Source of the DNA: Cupriavidus gilardii
GTDB lineage: Bacteria > Pseudomonadota > Gammaproteobacteria > Burkholderiales > Burkholderiaceae
Assembly: GCF_013314895.1 (NCBI RefSeq)
Contig: NZ_JABTYE010000011.1
Coordinates: 62,001-126,000, forward strand
Reading direction: 5' to 3'
Length of the DNA: 64,000 nt
The notes below the pieces were generated by a model, which was given only the letters and a program-made list of their open reading frames with translations, made no database searches and was not told the origin of the DNA. The translations under genes were made by a program, and so were the position numbers. Shown piece after piece: positions 41,930 through 50,392 of this stretch (position 1 is the stretch's first letter; each line of letters begins with the position of its first letter).

Positions 41930-41943
41930 CCAAAACGTTTTGG
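41930..41943. promoter_or_regulatory. perfect LacI-type palindrome upstream of the permease operon
   Basis: CCAAAACGTTTTGG is a perfect 14-bp palindrome with the central CG step typical of LacI/PurR-family operators. It is 120 bp before the permease start, on the far side of the operon from the LacI gene at 37036. No other LacI-class regulator is present in the window, which supports pairing of the two. Confidence 0.7.
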
Positions 41944-42060
41944 GTAGTCTATGCGAACGTCGGCGGGCATGCAAGCTGGCGGTCGAAACCAGCGGTATCG
42001 GCTGTGTTGCCCCGCCCTGCGCGACAGCGTGGACAAGCCGAGGGGGCAAGCGGGAGAAGG

Positions 42061-42942
42061 TCAGCCCTGCGACGCTCCGGCCGCGGTCGCATTCAGGCCC
42101 AGCGTGGACTTGAGCATCTCGTAGACCTGCCGCGTGGCCGGATTGATGACGTCGGGACGCATCCACAGGTAATACGCGACATCGGGCAGGCGCGGCATGC
42201 CGTCGTTCTCGCCGAGCACGCGCATATCGGGCCCGAGCAGCTCGATGCTGCGCGCGGTCACGCCCAGACCGGCGCGGATTGCCGCCTTGATGCCGATCAG
42301 ATTGGGGGCCAGATAGCCCGGCCGCCACGGCACCTGCGCCAGTTCCAGCGCCTCCAGCGCCAGCCGGCGAAACAGGCTCGGTTCGTCGGCCAGGATCAGC
42401 GGCACCGGCCTGGAGACGTCGTGCACATAGTCCGCCGCGCAGATCCACACGGTCGGCGAGGTCCGCAGCACCACGCCCTCCAGCGTCGGATCGCTGCGTG
42501 TCGACAGCGTCAGATCGATCTCGCCGCGGCGCAGCGACTCCATCAGGAAGGGGCTGCGCCCTACATGGATTTCCAGCTGTAGCTTGGGCGAGCTGCGCGC
42601 GATATGCGCCAGCAGCGGCGGCAGCATGGTGTCGGCGATATCGTGCGGCGCGCCGATGCGCAGCGCCCCTTCCAGGTTGCCCTCGCGCAGCGCGCGCAGC
42701 GCCTCGTCGTTAATCGCCAGCATGTGCTTGGCATATTCGAGCAGCTTCTGCCCATGCGGCGACAGGCGCTTGCTGCGGCCATGCTTGTCGAACAGCGGCA
42801 GCCCGACCTGCTCCTCCAGCCGCTGCATCTGCTGGGTGACCGCGGACTGGGTCTTGTGGGTGGCCTCGGCGGCGGCCGCAAAGGTGGTGTGCTCGGCGAT
42901 GGCGACCAGCGTCCGCAGCAGTTCCAGGTCGAGATGGCGCAT
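42061..42942 (-). CDS. LysR-family regulator, divergent from thiol dioxygenase
   Basis: A 293-residue LTTR. Helix-turn-helix: LLRTLVAIAEHTTFAAAAEATHKTQSAVTQQMQRLEEQVGLPLF. The effector domain is complete (IGAPHDIADTML, RRGEIDLTLSTRSD, RAGLGVTARSIELL). The start MRHLDLELL at 42942 has a short leader. It is divergent from the cysteine-dioxygenase-like gene with a dyad between them. The likely role is control of that gene and perhaps the whole group 43052-47656. It is separated from the permease operon by 250 bp. Confidence 0.9.
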   Translation of the reverse strand: MRHLDLELLRTLVAIAEHTTFAAAAEATHKTQSAVTQQMQRLEEQVGLPLFDKHGRSKRLSPHGQKLLEYAKHMLAINDEALRALREGNLEGALRIGAPHDIADTMLPPLLAHIARSSPKLQLEIHVGRSPFLMESLRRGEIDLTLSTRSDPTLEGVVLRTSPTVWICAADYVHDVSRPVPLILADEPSLFRRLALEALELAQVPWRPGYLAPNLIGIKAAIRAGLGVTARSIELLGPDMRVLGENDGMPRLPDVAYYLWMRPDVINPATRQVYEMLKSTLGLNATAAGASQG

Positions 42943-42949
42943 GAACGAT

Positions 42950-42968
42950 ATATAAGGGATGCTTATAT
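42950..42968. promoter_or_regulatory. LysR-type dyad
   Basis: ATATAAG (42950-42956), GGATG, CTTATAT (42962-42968). It contains a T-N11-A core (T42953 to A42965), the consensus shape of LysR sites, placed 7 bp upstream of the LysR start and 83 bp upstream of the dioxygenase gene. Confidence 0.65.
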
Positions 42969-43051
42969 GATTGCGCAATATTCTAAGTTGTTCGGCCCGA
43001 TCGCGTTCAGTACAGTGTGGCTCCAGACCCGTACCTTTCAGGAGTTGTTCG

Positions 43052-43651
43052 ATGAGCCTCGCTCCAGCGCGCGCCGAAGCCCGTACCGCCGGCGTCCATC
43101 ACGCCATTCAAAGCATTAAGGATATTGTTGAAAACAAGCCGCTGACGCGTGAGGCGCTGGATCAGGTGCTGACCGTGGTGAAGAGCCTGGCGGCTCATCG
43201 CGAATGGTGGAGCGAGGCGGATTTCGCGCCGCCCGAGGCCGGCGAGCGCCAGGCCCGCTATCTGATCAGCGAAGACCCGGACCAGCGCTATGCGCTCTAT
43301 CTGAACGTGATGCGTCCGGGCAAACGGATTCCGCCGCATAACCACACCACCTGGGCCTGCATTGCCGCGGTCGAGGGTGAAGAAACCAACTACGTCTATC
43401 GCCGGCTGGACGACGGCTCGCAGCCCGGCGTCGGCCAGCTCGAAGAGGCCGGCACCGTGCCGGTCGGTCCGGGCGAAGGCATTGCGCTGATGCCGGACGA
43501 CATCCACTCGGTCGAGATCCAGGGCGAGCAGGTCATCCGCCATCTGCACATGTATGGCCGCTCGCTCGAAACGCTGAAGGAACGCATCGCGTTCGACCTC
43601 GAGACCGGCCGCTATCAGGTGATGTCGGTCGGCGTGCAGACGCGCCGCTGA
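43052..43651 (+). CDS. thiol (cysteine or 3-mercaptopropionate) dioxygenase-like cupin
   Basis: A 199-residue cupin of the cysteine dioxygenase family. The iron ligands are H96 and H98 (PPHNHTTW) in cupin motif 1 and H152 (DDIHSVE) in motif 2. Such enzymes add O2 to the thiol of cysteine or 3-mercaptopropionate to give a sulfinate. Which thiol is used cannot be decided here, since the arginine or glutamine that discriminates was not assigned. AGGAG lies 7 bases upstream of the ATG. A divergent LysR and a dyad precede it, and a rhodanese-Bug-lyase group follows. Confidence 0.82.
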   Translation: MSLAPARAEARTAGVHHAIQSIKDIVENKPLTREALDQVLTVVKSLAAHREWWSEADFAPPEAGERQARYLISEDPDQRYALYLNVMRPGKRIPPHNHTTWACIAAVEGEETNYVYRRLDDGSQPGVGQLEEAGTVPVGPGEGIALMPDDIHSVEIQGEQVIRHLHMYGRSLETLKERIAFDLETGRYQVMSVGVQTRR

Positions 43652-43835
43652 TCCCGCGCGGACGTTCTCGAGCCGCGACAGATCGGCAGCAGCGCGTCGA
43701 GGACGGCCGCCACTTCCGTCTTGTCCCCCTCCCCTCGCCACGTATGGCTGTCCTCGGCCAGGGGAGCGTTTTGCCCGAATTCCGCCGGCCACCAGTGTCG
43801 CAACCGCTGGCCCATGAACCTGCAATGACCCCGCA

Positions 43836-45419
43836 ATGACTCACTACGTAGACGCCCCGACCCTGAAGGCCTGGCTGCACGACGGCGCCGAGATCGCGCT
43901 GCTGGATGTGCGCGAGCACGGCCAGTACGGCGAATCGCATCTGTTCGTTGCCGTGCCGCTGCCCTACAGCCGCCTGGAGGTCGACATCGGCCGCCTGGTG
44001 CCGCGCCGAAGCGTGCGCGTGGTGGTCTACGACCATGACGAGAGCGTCGCCGTGCCGGCCGCCGCGGCATTGCACGCCGCCGGCTACACCGACGTGCATG
44101 TGCTGCGCGGCGGCACCGCGGCCTGGGCCGCGGCAGGCTATGCGCTGTTTGCCGGCGTCAACGTGCCATCGAAGACCTTCGGCGAGCTGGTCGAACACAA
44201 GCTGCATACGCCGCGCATCGGCGCGGAGCAGCTGCATGCGATGCAGGCGCGCGGCGACAAGGTGGTGGTGCTCGACGGCCGGCCGCTGTCCGAATACCGC
44301 AAGATGAATATCCCCGGCGCGATCTGCTGCCCGAACGGCGAGCTCGCCTACCGGCTGCGCGATCTGGTGCCCGACGACGACACGCCGATCGTGATCAATT
44401 GCGCGGGCCGCACACGCAGCATCATCGGCGCGCAGACGCTGATCAATCTGGGCGTGCCCAACCCGGTCTACGCGCTGGAGAACGGCACGCAGGGCTGGTA
44501 TCTGGCCGATTACCAGCTCGAACACGGCAACGACCGGCACTATCCCGAGAAGACTTCCACGACGGATCTCGAACCGATGCGCGCCGCCGCGGCACGTGTG
44601 GCCGAACGCTACGGTGTCGATACCGTCGACGCTGGCACCGTGCAAGGCTGGGCGCGCGACACCACGCGCACGCTGTTCCTGTGCGATGTGCGCACGCCGG
44701 AAGAATTCGCGCGCGGCACGCTGCCCGGCGCGCAGCACACGCCCGGCGGCCAGCTGATCCAGGCTACCGATCAATACGTCGGCGTGCGCGGCGCGCGACT
44801 GGTGCTGTTCGACGACGACGGCGTGCGCGCGCCGGTGGTCGCGAGCTGGCTGCGGCAGCTGGGGCACGACGCCCATGTGCTGGCGGACGGCTTGCGCAGC
44901 GGCCTGGCGTTGACCGGGCTGACGCCGATGGCGCCCGCCGCGGCCGTGCTGCCGGCGCTGCCGACCGTCGATGCGGCGCGCCTGGCCCGCGCGCTCGACA
45001 GCGGCGAGATCGTCGCGATCGATTTGCGCGCCAGCATGGATTACCGCAAGGCCCACATCCCCCGTGCGCGCTGGTCGATCCGCCCGCGCCTGGCGCAGGC
45101 CGTGGCCAACGAGGCGCGCCCGCTGGTGCTGATCGCCGATCAGCCGGAGATCGCCGCCGCCGCTTCGCTGTCGCTGCCGGCGGAACAGCGGTCGCTGGCG
45201 CGCGTGCTCGACGGCGGCATGTCCGCGTGGAGAGCCGCCGGCTTGCCACTCACCGCCTCGCCGAACGAACCCGCCGACCGCGACTGCATCGACTACCTGT
45301 TCTTCGTGCACGACCGCCACGACGGCAACAAGGCCGCCGCCCGCCAGTACCTGGCGTGGGAAACCAATCTGATCTCCCAGCTCGATGCCGCGGAGCTGGG
45401 CAGCTACCGCCTGCCGTAG
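43836..45419 (+). CDS. four-domain rhodanese-like protein
   Basis: A 527-residue protein made of four rhodanese domains (about 1-110, 125-235, 255-365, 375-490) plus a C-terminal extension (DYLFFVHDRHDGNKAAARQYLAWE). Only the second domain has a catalytic cysteine, C189 in VINCAGRTRS; the corresponding loops in domains 1, 3 and 4 read VVYDHDE, VLFDDDG and VLIADQP, so they are probably structural or binding. Rhodaneses pass sulfane sulfur from a donor to an acceptor. The gene lies between the thiol dioxygenase and a Bug receptor. No signal peptide is visible. Confidence 0.88.
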   Translation: MTHYVDAPTLKAWLHDGAEIALLDVREHGQYGESHLFVAVPLPYSRLEVDIGRLVPRRSVRVVVYDHDESVAVPAAAALHAAGYTDVHVLRGGTAAWAAAGYALFAGVNVPSKTFGELVEHKLHTPRIGAEQLHAMQARGDKVVVLDGRPLSEYRKMNIPGAICCPNGELAYRLRDLVPDDDTPIVINCAGRTRSIIGAQTLINLGVPNPVYALENGTQGWYLADYQLEHGNDRHYPEKTSTTDLEPMRAAAARVAERYGVDTVDAGTVQGWARDTTRTLFLCDVRTPEEFARGTLPGAQHTPGGQLIQATDQYVGVRGARLVLFDDDGVRAPVVASWLRQLGHDAHVLADGLRSGLALTGLTPMAPAAAVLPALPTVDAARLARALDSGEIVAIDLRASMDYRKAHIPRARWSIRPRLAQAVANEARPLVLIADQPEIAAAASLSLPAEQRSLARVLDGGMSAWRAAGLPLTASPNEPADRDCIDYLFFVHDRHDGNKAAARQYLAWETNLISQLDAAELGSYRLP

Positions 45420-45445
45420 TACCCACCACGCCTGGAGGAGTCACC

Positions 45446-46450
45446 ATGAAAAGAACCATATCCCTGTCGATGCTCGGCCTGCTGACCGCGGCGCAACTGA
45501 CCGCGGCCCCGATCGCCACCGCCAGCGCGCAGCCGCTGGCGCCAGTCGGCGGCTATCCGAGCCAGCCGATCCGCTTCGTCTCGCCCTTCCCCGCCGGCGG
45601 CGGCAATGACGCGATCACCCGCATCGTCACCAACAAGCTGGCGGCCGTGACCGGACAGCCCGCGGTGGTCGACAACCGCGGCGGCGCCGGCGGCAATATC
45701 GGCGCGAAGCTGGTGGCCGAAACGAAGCCGGACGGCTATACGCTGCTGACCTCGCAGGTCTCGCTGATGGCGGTCAATCCAACGCTGTACTCGTCGGCCG
45801 GCTTCGATCCGATCAAGAGCTTCACGCCGATCACGCAGCTGAACGCCGCGCCGCTGGCCATCGTCGTGCCCGCCGAATCGCCGCTGAAGACCTTCGCCGA
45901 TCTGGTCACGCAGGCCAGGGCCGAGCCGGGCAAGCTGACCTACGCGACGCCGGGCAACGGCACGCTGTCGCATCTGGTCGGCGTGGTACTCGACAAGGAC
46001 CACAAGATCGCGCTGACGCACGTGCCCTACAAGGGCGCGGGGCCGGCCATCACCGACCTGCTCGGCGGCCAGGTGACGACGCTGATCACCTCGACCTCGT
46101 CGATCGCGGGCTTCGTGCAGAGCGGCAAGATGCGCGTGCTGGCGGTGACGAGCCCCAAGCGCCTGGGCGTGTTCGCCAAGGTGCCGACGCTCGATGAGCT
46201 CGGCTACAAGAACACCAGCTTCGAGGACTGGTACGGCATCTTCGCGCCGGCGGGCACCTCGCCGGAGCGCGTCGCCTATCTGCGCGCGTCGATCGCGCGG
46301 GTGCTGCAGTCCCCCGAGGTCGTCAAGCTGATCCACGACGGCGGCAGCGAAGTCGTCGCCAGCACGCCCGAGGCCTTCGCCGCGCAGCTCAACAGCGATA
46401 TCGCGAAGTGGTCGCGCATCGTCAAGCTGTCGGGCGCGAAGATCGACTGA
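45446..46450 (+). CDS. Bug-family periplasmic substrate-binding protein
   Basis: A 334-residue TTT receptor with a Sec signal (cleavage near ATASAQ, about residue 29). Hallmarks are YPSQPIRFVSPFPAGGGND, AVVDNRGGAGGNIGA, KPDGYTLLTS, the VPYKGAGPA loop and KVPTLDELGY. GGAGGAG precedes the ATG by 5 bases and the rhodanese stop codon is 26 bp upstream; a cystathionine lyase gene follows 21 bp downstream, so the three form an operon. Its ligand may be an organosulfur acid. Confidence 0.93.
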   Translation: MKRTISLSMLGLLTAAQLTAAPIATASAQPLAPVGGYPSQPIRFVSPFPAGGGNDAITRIVTNKLAAVTGQPAVVDNRGGAGGNIGAKLVAETKPDGYTLLTSQVSLMAVNPTLYSSAGFDPIKSFTPITQLNAAPLAIVVPAESPLKTFADLVTQARAEPGKLTYATPGNGTLSHLVGVVLDKDHKIALTHVPYKGAGPAITDLLGGQVTTLITSTSSIAGFVQSGKMRVLAVTSPKRLGVFAKVPTLDELGYKNTSFEDWYGIFAPAGTSPERVAYLRASIARVLQSPEVVKLIHDGGSEVVASTPEAFAAQLNSDIAKWSRIVKLSGAKID

Positions 46451-46471
46451 TTGCCACCGCGCTCCGACGCC

Positions 46472-47656
46472 ATGTCCCATTCCACCCTGCATTCGCCGCT
46501 GACCACGCTGATCCACGCCGGCAAGGCGCGCGATTACCCGGGCGGCCGTCCGGTCAATCCGCCGGTCGTGCGCAGCAGTACGGTGCTGTTCGACACCGTG
46601 GCGCAGCAGCGCGACGCGCGCGCACGACGTGGCGAGGAGCGCCTGTTCACCTACGGCGCCCGCGGCACGCCGACCAGCTTCGCCCTCGAGGACGCGGTCT
46701 GCGCGCTCGAAGGCGGCCATCGGACGCGGCTGTTCCCGACCGGGCTGGCGGCGATCGGCATGACGCTGCTGGCCTATCTGCGCCCGGGCGACCATGTGCT
46801 GATGGCCGACTGCGTCTACGAACCGGTGCGCCATCTGGCCAACACCTTCCTGCGCGACCACGGCATCCGCGTCGATTTCTACGCGGCCGACGGCAGCGAT
46901 ATCGAGGCCCGCATCGAGCCGGCCACGCGCATGCTGTACGCCGAATGTCCGGGCTCGCTGGTCTACGAGATGTGCGACCTGCGCCGGCTGTCGGCACTGG
47001 CGCAGCGGTACGGACTGCTGCTGGTGGCCGACAATACCTGGGGCTCCGGACTGCAATACCGGCCGCTGGCGCTCGGCGCCGATGTCTCGATCATGGCCGC
47101 GACCAAATACCTGTCGGGCCATTCCGACGTGATGATGGGCACGGTGACGACCACCGCGGATGCCTGGCAGCCGCTGTCCACACTGGCCGACAGCTTCGGC
47201 ATCGCGGTCAGCCCCGACGACGCCTATCTGGTGCTGCGCGGCATCCGCAGCCTGGCGCCGCGGCTGGCGATGCACGAGGCCAACGCGCTGGCGGTGGCCG
47301 ACTGGCTGACGCAGCGGTCCGAAGTCGCCACGGTGTTCTGCCCCGCGCTGCCGGATGATCCGGGCCATGCGCTGTGGCAGCGCGACTGCACCGGCACCAA
47401 CGGCCTGCTTTCGTTCGAGCTGCGCGCGCACGATATTGCCGCCGCCGAGCGCTTCGTCGATGCGCTGACGCTGTTCGGCATCGGCGCCTCGTGGGGCGGC
47501 TACGAGAGCCTCGCCACGCTGTCCGACCTCAAGCGTGCGCGCAGCGTCGACGACTGGTCGGGCCGTGGCCCGATCGTCCGGCTGCATATCGGGCTGGAGG
47601 ATCCGCGCGATCTGATTGCGGATCTCGAGCGGGGGTTGGCGGCGATGAGCCGATGA
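46472..47656 (+). CDS. metC: cystathionine beta-lyase / PLP C-S lyase
   Basis: A 394-residue fold-type I trans-sulfuration enzyme. Landmarks are NPPVVRSSTVLF, FTYGARGTPTSFALEDAV, the Tyr-containing EPVRHLANTF and the PLP lysine K212 in MAATKYLSGHSDVMMG. Such enzymes split cystathionine or cysteine to pyruvate, ammonia and a thiol. MetC is the best family name, although here it may use another cysteine derivative. It follows a Bug receptor and comes last in the rhodanese-Bug-lyase operon. MSHSTLH at 46472 is the likely start; the frame extends eight codons upstream. Confidence 0.88.
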   Translation: MSHSTLHSPLTTLIHAGKARDYPGGRPVNPPVVRSSTVLFDTVAQQRDARARRGEERLFTYGARGTPTSFALEDAVCALEGGHRTRLFPTGLAAIGMTLLAYLRPGDHVLMADCVYEPVRHLANTFLRDHGIRVDFYAADGSDIEARIEPATRMLYAECPGSLVYEMCDLRRLSALAQRYGLLLVADNTWGSGLQYRPLALGADVSIMAATKYLSGHSDVMMGTVTTTADAWQPLSTLADSFGIAVSPDDAYLVLRGIRSLAPRLAMHEANALAVADWLTQRSEVATVFCPALPDDPGHALWQRDCTGTNGLLSFELRAHDIAAAERFVDALTLFGIGASWGGYESLATLSDLKRARSVDDWSGRGPIVRLHIGLEDPRDLIADLERGLAAMSR

Positions 47657-47754
47657 ACTGCATGCCCGCCTCGCAACCGCCCGCCGTCGATCGCCCTAGA
47701 TCCCCTTGATCGCCCTCGAGCGCGTTGAATCGCCCTGAATCCCCTTAAGCGCCC

Positions 47755-48756
47755 TCAATCACCCTTGTACCCCGAGGTCCGGACGATGGGCGTCCAATGT
47801 TCGCTCAGGCGCTTCCTGCGCTCGATCACCTGTGCCGGCGTTGATCCCGGCTGCGGCTCGTAGCCGATCGCGCGAATGCGCGCCTGCACGTCGGGCTGCG
47901 CGAGCACGGCGCGCATGGCCGTGTTCCAGCGCGCGATCTGCGCCGGCGGCGTACCGGCCGGCGCGTACAGCGCATAGCCGGAACTGGCCACCAGCGACGG
48001 GTAACCCTGTTCGCCAAACGTCGGCACATCGGGAAGCTGGCTGCTGCGCTGCCTGCCCGATACGGCCAGCACGCGCACCTTTCCTGCGCGGTGCTGCTCG
48101 ACGAAGACGCCGAGCCCGTCGATCGCGGACCCGATCTGGTTGCCCACCAGATTGGTCACCATGGCGGGCCCACCCTGGAACGGCACGATCGACATGTCGA
48201 CGCGGGTCTGCCGCGTGAAATCGAAGGCCAGGAAGTGCAACACTGACCCGAGCCCCGATACGCCCAGCGTGGCGGCGGCGGGATTCGCATGGGCGGCCTT
48301 CACGTAGTCGTCCAGCGTCCTGTACGGCGAACTGCCGCTGACCGCGATGCCATAGTCGAGCCCCGCTACCTCGGTGATCGGTGCGAAGTCTTTGTCTGGG
48401 TCGTACCGCAGATTGCGATAGACCAGCGGGGCAATGACCATCGTGTCGAACAGCGTCATCAGCACCGTATTGCCGTCAGGCGCCGCCTGCTTCAACCCTT
48501 CGGCGGCGACCCGGGTACTGGCGCCGGGGCGGTTTTCGACGATGACCGGCTGCTTCAGCTGGTCCTTCAGCCGGTCCACCAGCACGCGTGCCATCGCGTC
48601 GGCCGCGCCACCGGCGGGAAACGGAACGATAAAGCGGGCCGGCGCCTCGGCGCGGACCTGTCCCGGCGAGCCCAAACCCAGGACACAGCCCGCGGCCAGC
48701 GCGGAAATGGTGCCAATGGCGCGACGGCGCCCTGCTCGTGTTGCATTGCTCGACAT
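47755..48756 (-). CDS. Bug-family periplasmic substrate-binding protein
   Basis: A 333-residue TTT receptor with an N-terminal signal (RRRAIGTISALAAG, cleavage near VRAEA). Hallmarks are FIVPFPAGGAADAMA, VIVENRPGAS, APDGNTVLMT, FQGGPA and LPDVPTFGEQGYP. The start at 48756 has GGGGGAG seven bases upstream. It converges on the lyase gene and is divergent from the DadA-like oxidase with a 313-bp spacer. The substrate is unknown. Confidence 0.92.
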   Translation of the reverse strand: MSSNATRAGRRRAIGTISALAAGCVLGLGSPGQVRAEAPARFIVPFPAGGAADAMARVLVDRLKDQLKQPVIVENRPGASTRVAAEGLKQAAPDGNTVLMTLFDTMVIAPLVYRNLRYDPDKDFAPITEVAGLDYGIAVSGSSPYRTLDDYVKAAHANPAAATLGVSGLGSVLHFLAFDFTRQTRVDMSIVPFQGGPAMVTNLVGNQIGSAIDGLGVFVEQHRAGKVRVLAVSGRQRSSQLPDVPTFGEQGYPSLVASSGYALYAPAGTPPAQIARWNTAMRAVLAQPDVQARIRAIGYEPQPGSTPAQVIERRKRLSEHWTPIVRTSGYKGD

Positions 48757-49069
48757 GCTCGGTCTCCCCCTTGTCGTGTTCTCAAACAACGCGCGGTCCG
48801 GCCGGCAGGCCGCGGACCCCTCGACGATCTTTCGCGGATCCTTCGCGGGCCCTTTACCGACCCTTGCGGAGCCCTTCCCGGACCCTTCGCCGATTCGCGC
48901 ATCGGATCGGTGGCGCGCTCCTGCGGCGACGCCAGGTCATCATGGTCAAGCCCGGCGGGAATGTCGAATCACGGTTCTGAATGCGCCATCACGAATCCGA
49001 AATGGCGGGATGGCGAGGCGGTGCCGCATGATGGCGATGCGTATTTCCACCGACTCATCGTCACGATCC
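48757..49069. other. spacer with imperfect tandem repeats between Bug and DadA-like genes
   Basis: 313 bases without a clear gene. From about 48812 to 48891 a C-rich unit close to CGGACCCTTCGC recurs five or six times with changes. A plus-strand frame is open through it but looks like repeat DNA. The divergent promoters should lie here. Confidence 0.45.
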
Positions 49070-50392
49070 ATGTCCCTGTCATCGCCCTGCCGCCTCTCGA
49101 CCACCGTTGTTCCGCCACGGCCGCATGCCGCGCCAAGCCGCCCGATCGCTTCCGCCGATATCGCTGTCGTCGGCGCCGGCATCGTCGGGCTGTGCATCGC
49201 GCTATCGTTGCGGCGCCTGGGCCGCGAGGTGGTCCTCTACGACGCGTTGCCCCCCGGCGGCGGCGCGTCGTTCGGCAATGCGGGCCTGATCAGCGTCGAC
49301 AGCTGCATACCGATCGCGCTGCCCGGTATGGTATGGCAGCTGCCGAAGTGGCTGCTCGACCGGCATGGGCCGCTCGCGATCCATCCGCCGCGGCTGCTGG
49401 CCGCCGCGCCATGGTTGCGGGCATGGGTGCGTGCCAGCCGTCCGCGGCAGGTCGAGCATGCCTCGCGTGCACTGCGCGCATTGCATGCGCCGGCGCTCGA
49501 CGGATATCGCGAACTGCTGGGTGACGCCGCGGCCGGCGCGGTGATTCACACCCGAGGCCAACTGCACCTGTGGTCGGCCCAGCGCCCGCCATCGCGCGCC
49601 GATCGGCTCGTCGCGCGGTTGCGGCAGGAGCAGGACGTGGCCACGGAGCCGTTGACGCAGGCCCAGTTGAAGGCCCTGATTCCGGACCTGGCCGATCACG
49701 TTCGAGGCGGCATCCGCTTTCCGCGGCATGCACACGCGATCGATCCGCAGCGGCTGACGCAGGCGCTGGCCAGCCAGTTCGAACGGGAAGGCGGCAAGAT
49801 CCGCCTGCGCCGAGTCCAGCGGCTGCAACCTTGCGACGACGGCGGCTTCCGGCTGTGGACGCACCAGGGCGACGACCGTGCCGATCGTGTGGTGGTGGCG
49901 GCCGGCGCCTTCTCCGGGGAATTGCTCGACCCGCTGGGCGTGCGCCTGCCGCTGGAGGCCGAACGCGGCTATCACGTGCAATTGCCGAACCCGGGCGTGA
50001 CGGTGCCGGTGCCCTTCATCTACAGGGATCAGGCGGTCGCCGTTACGCCGATGGAGGGCGGCCTGCGCTTTGCAGGCACTGTCGAAATCGCCGGGCTGCG
50101 CCATCCGCCCGACGAGCGCCGCACCGAAGCGATCCTGGCCACCGCGCGCAGGTTGTTTCCCGGCATCGATACGCGTGGCGCGAGCGTCTGGCTCGGCTTG
50201 CGCCCTTCCACGCCGGACAGCGTGCCGATCATCGACGAGCTGCGCTCGCATCCGGGCCTGTATGTCGCCTGTGGTCATGGGCACACCGGATTGACCGGCG
50301 CGCCGATGACCGGCCGGCTGATGGCCGCGCGCGTGGCCGGCGTGCCGTGCGCGCTCGATCCTTCGCCCTACCGGCTCTCGCGCTTTTCCTGA
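49070..50392 (+). CDS. DadA-like D-amino-acid dehydrogenase / FAD oxidase
   Basis: A 440-residue FAD-dependent oxidoreductase of the DAO family. The dinucleotide motif is IAVVGAGIVGLCIALSL, followed by YDALPPGGGASFGNAGLIS. The rest matches DadA: the RVVVAAGAFSGELL segment, the Tyr-containing GYHVQLP and the C-terminal GHGHTGLTGAPMTGRLM. It would deaminate a D-amino acid or a secondary amine to an oxo acid using a respiratory acceptor. The start is uncertain: 49070 is the last ATG before the domain, with others at 49031 and 49037. Overlaps the convergent LysR gene by 25 bp. Confidence 0.84.
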   Translation: MSLSSPCRLSTTVVPPRPHAAPSRPIASADIAVVGAGIVGLCIALSLRRLGREVVLYDALPPGGGASFGNAGLISVDSCIPIALPGMVWQLPKWLLDRHGPLAIHPPRLLAAAPWLRAWVRASRPRQVEHASRALRALHAPALDGYRELLGDAAAGAVIHTRGQLHLWSAQRPPSRADRLVARLRQEQDVATEPLTQAQLKALIPDLADHVRGGIRFPRHAHAIDPQRLTQALASQFEREGGKIRLRRVQRLQPCDDGGFRLWTHQGDDRADRVVVAAGAFSGELLDPLGVRLPLEAERGYHVQLPNPGVTVPVPFIYRDQAVAVTPMEGGLRFAGTVEIAGLRHPPDERRTEAILATARRLFPGIDTRGASVWLGLRPSTPDSVPIIDELRSHPGLYVACGHGHTGLTGAPMTGRLMAARVAGVPCALDPSPYRLSRFS

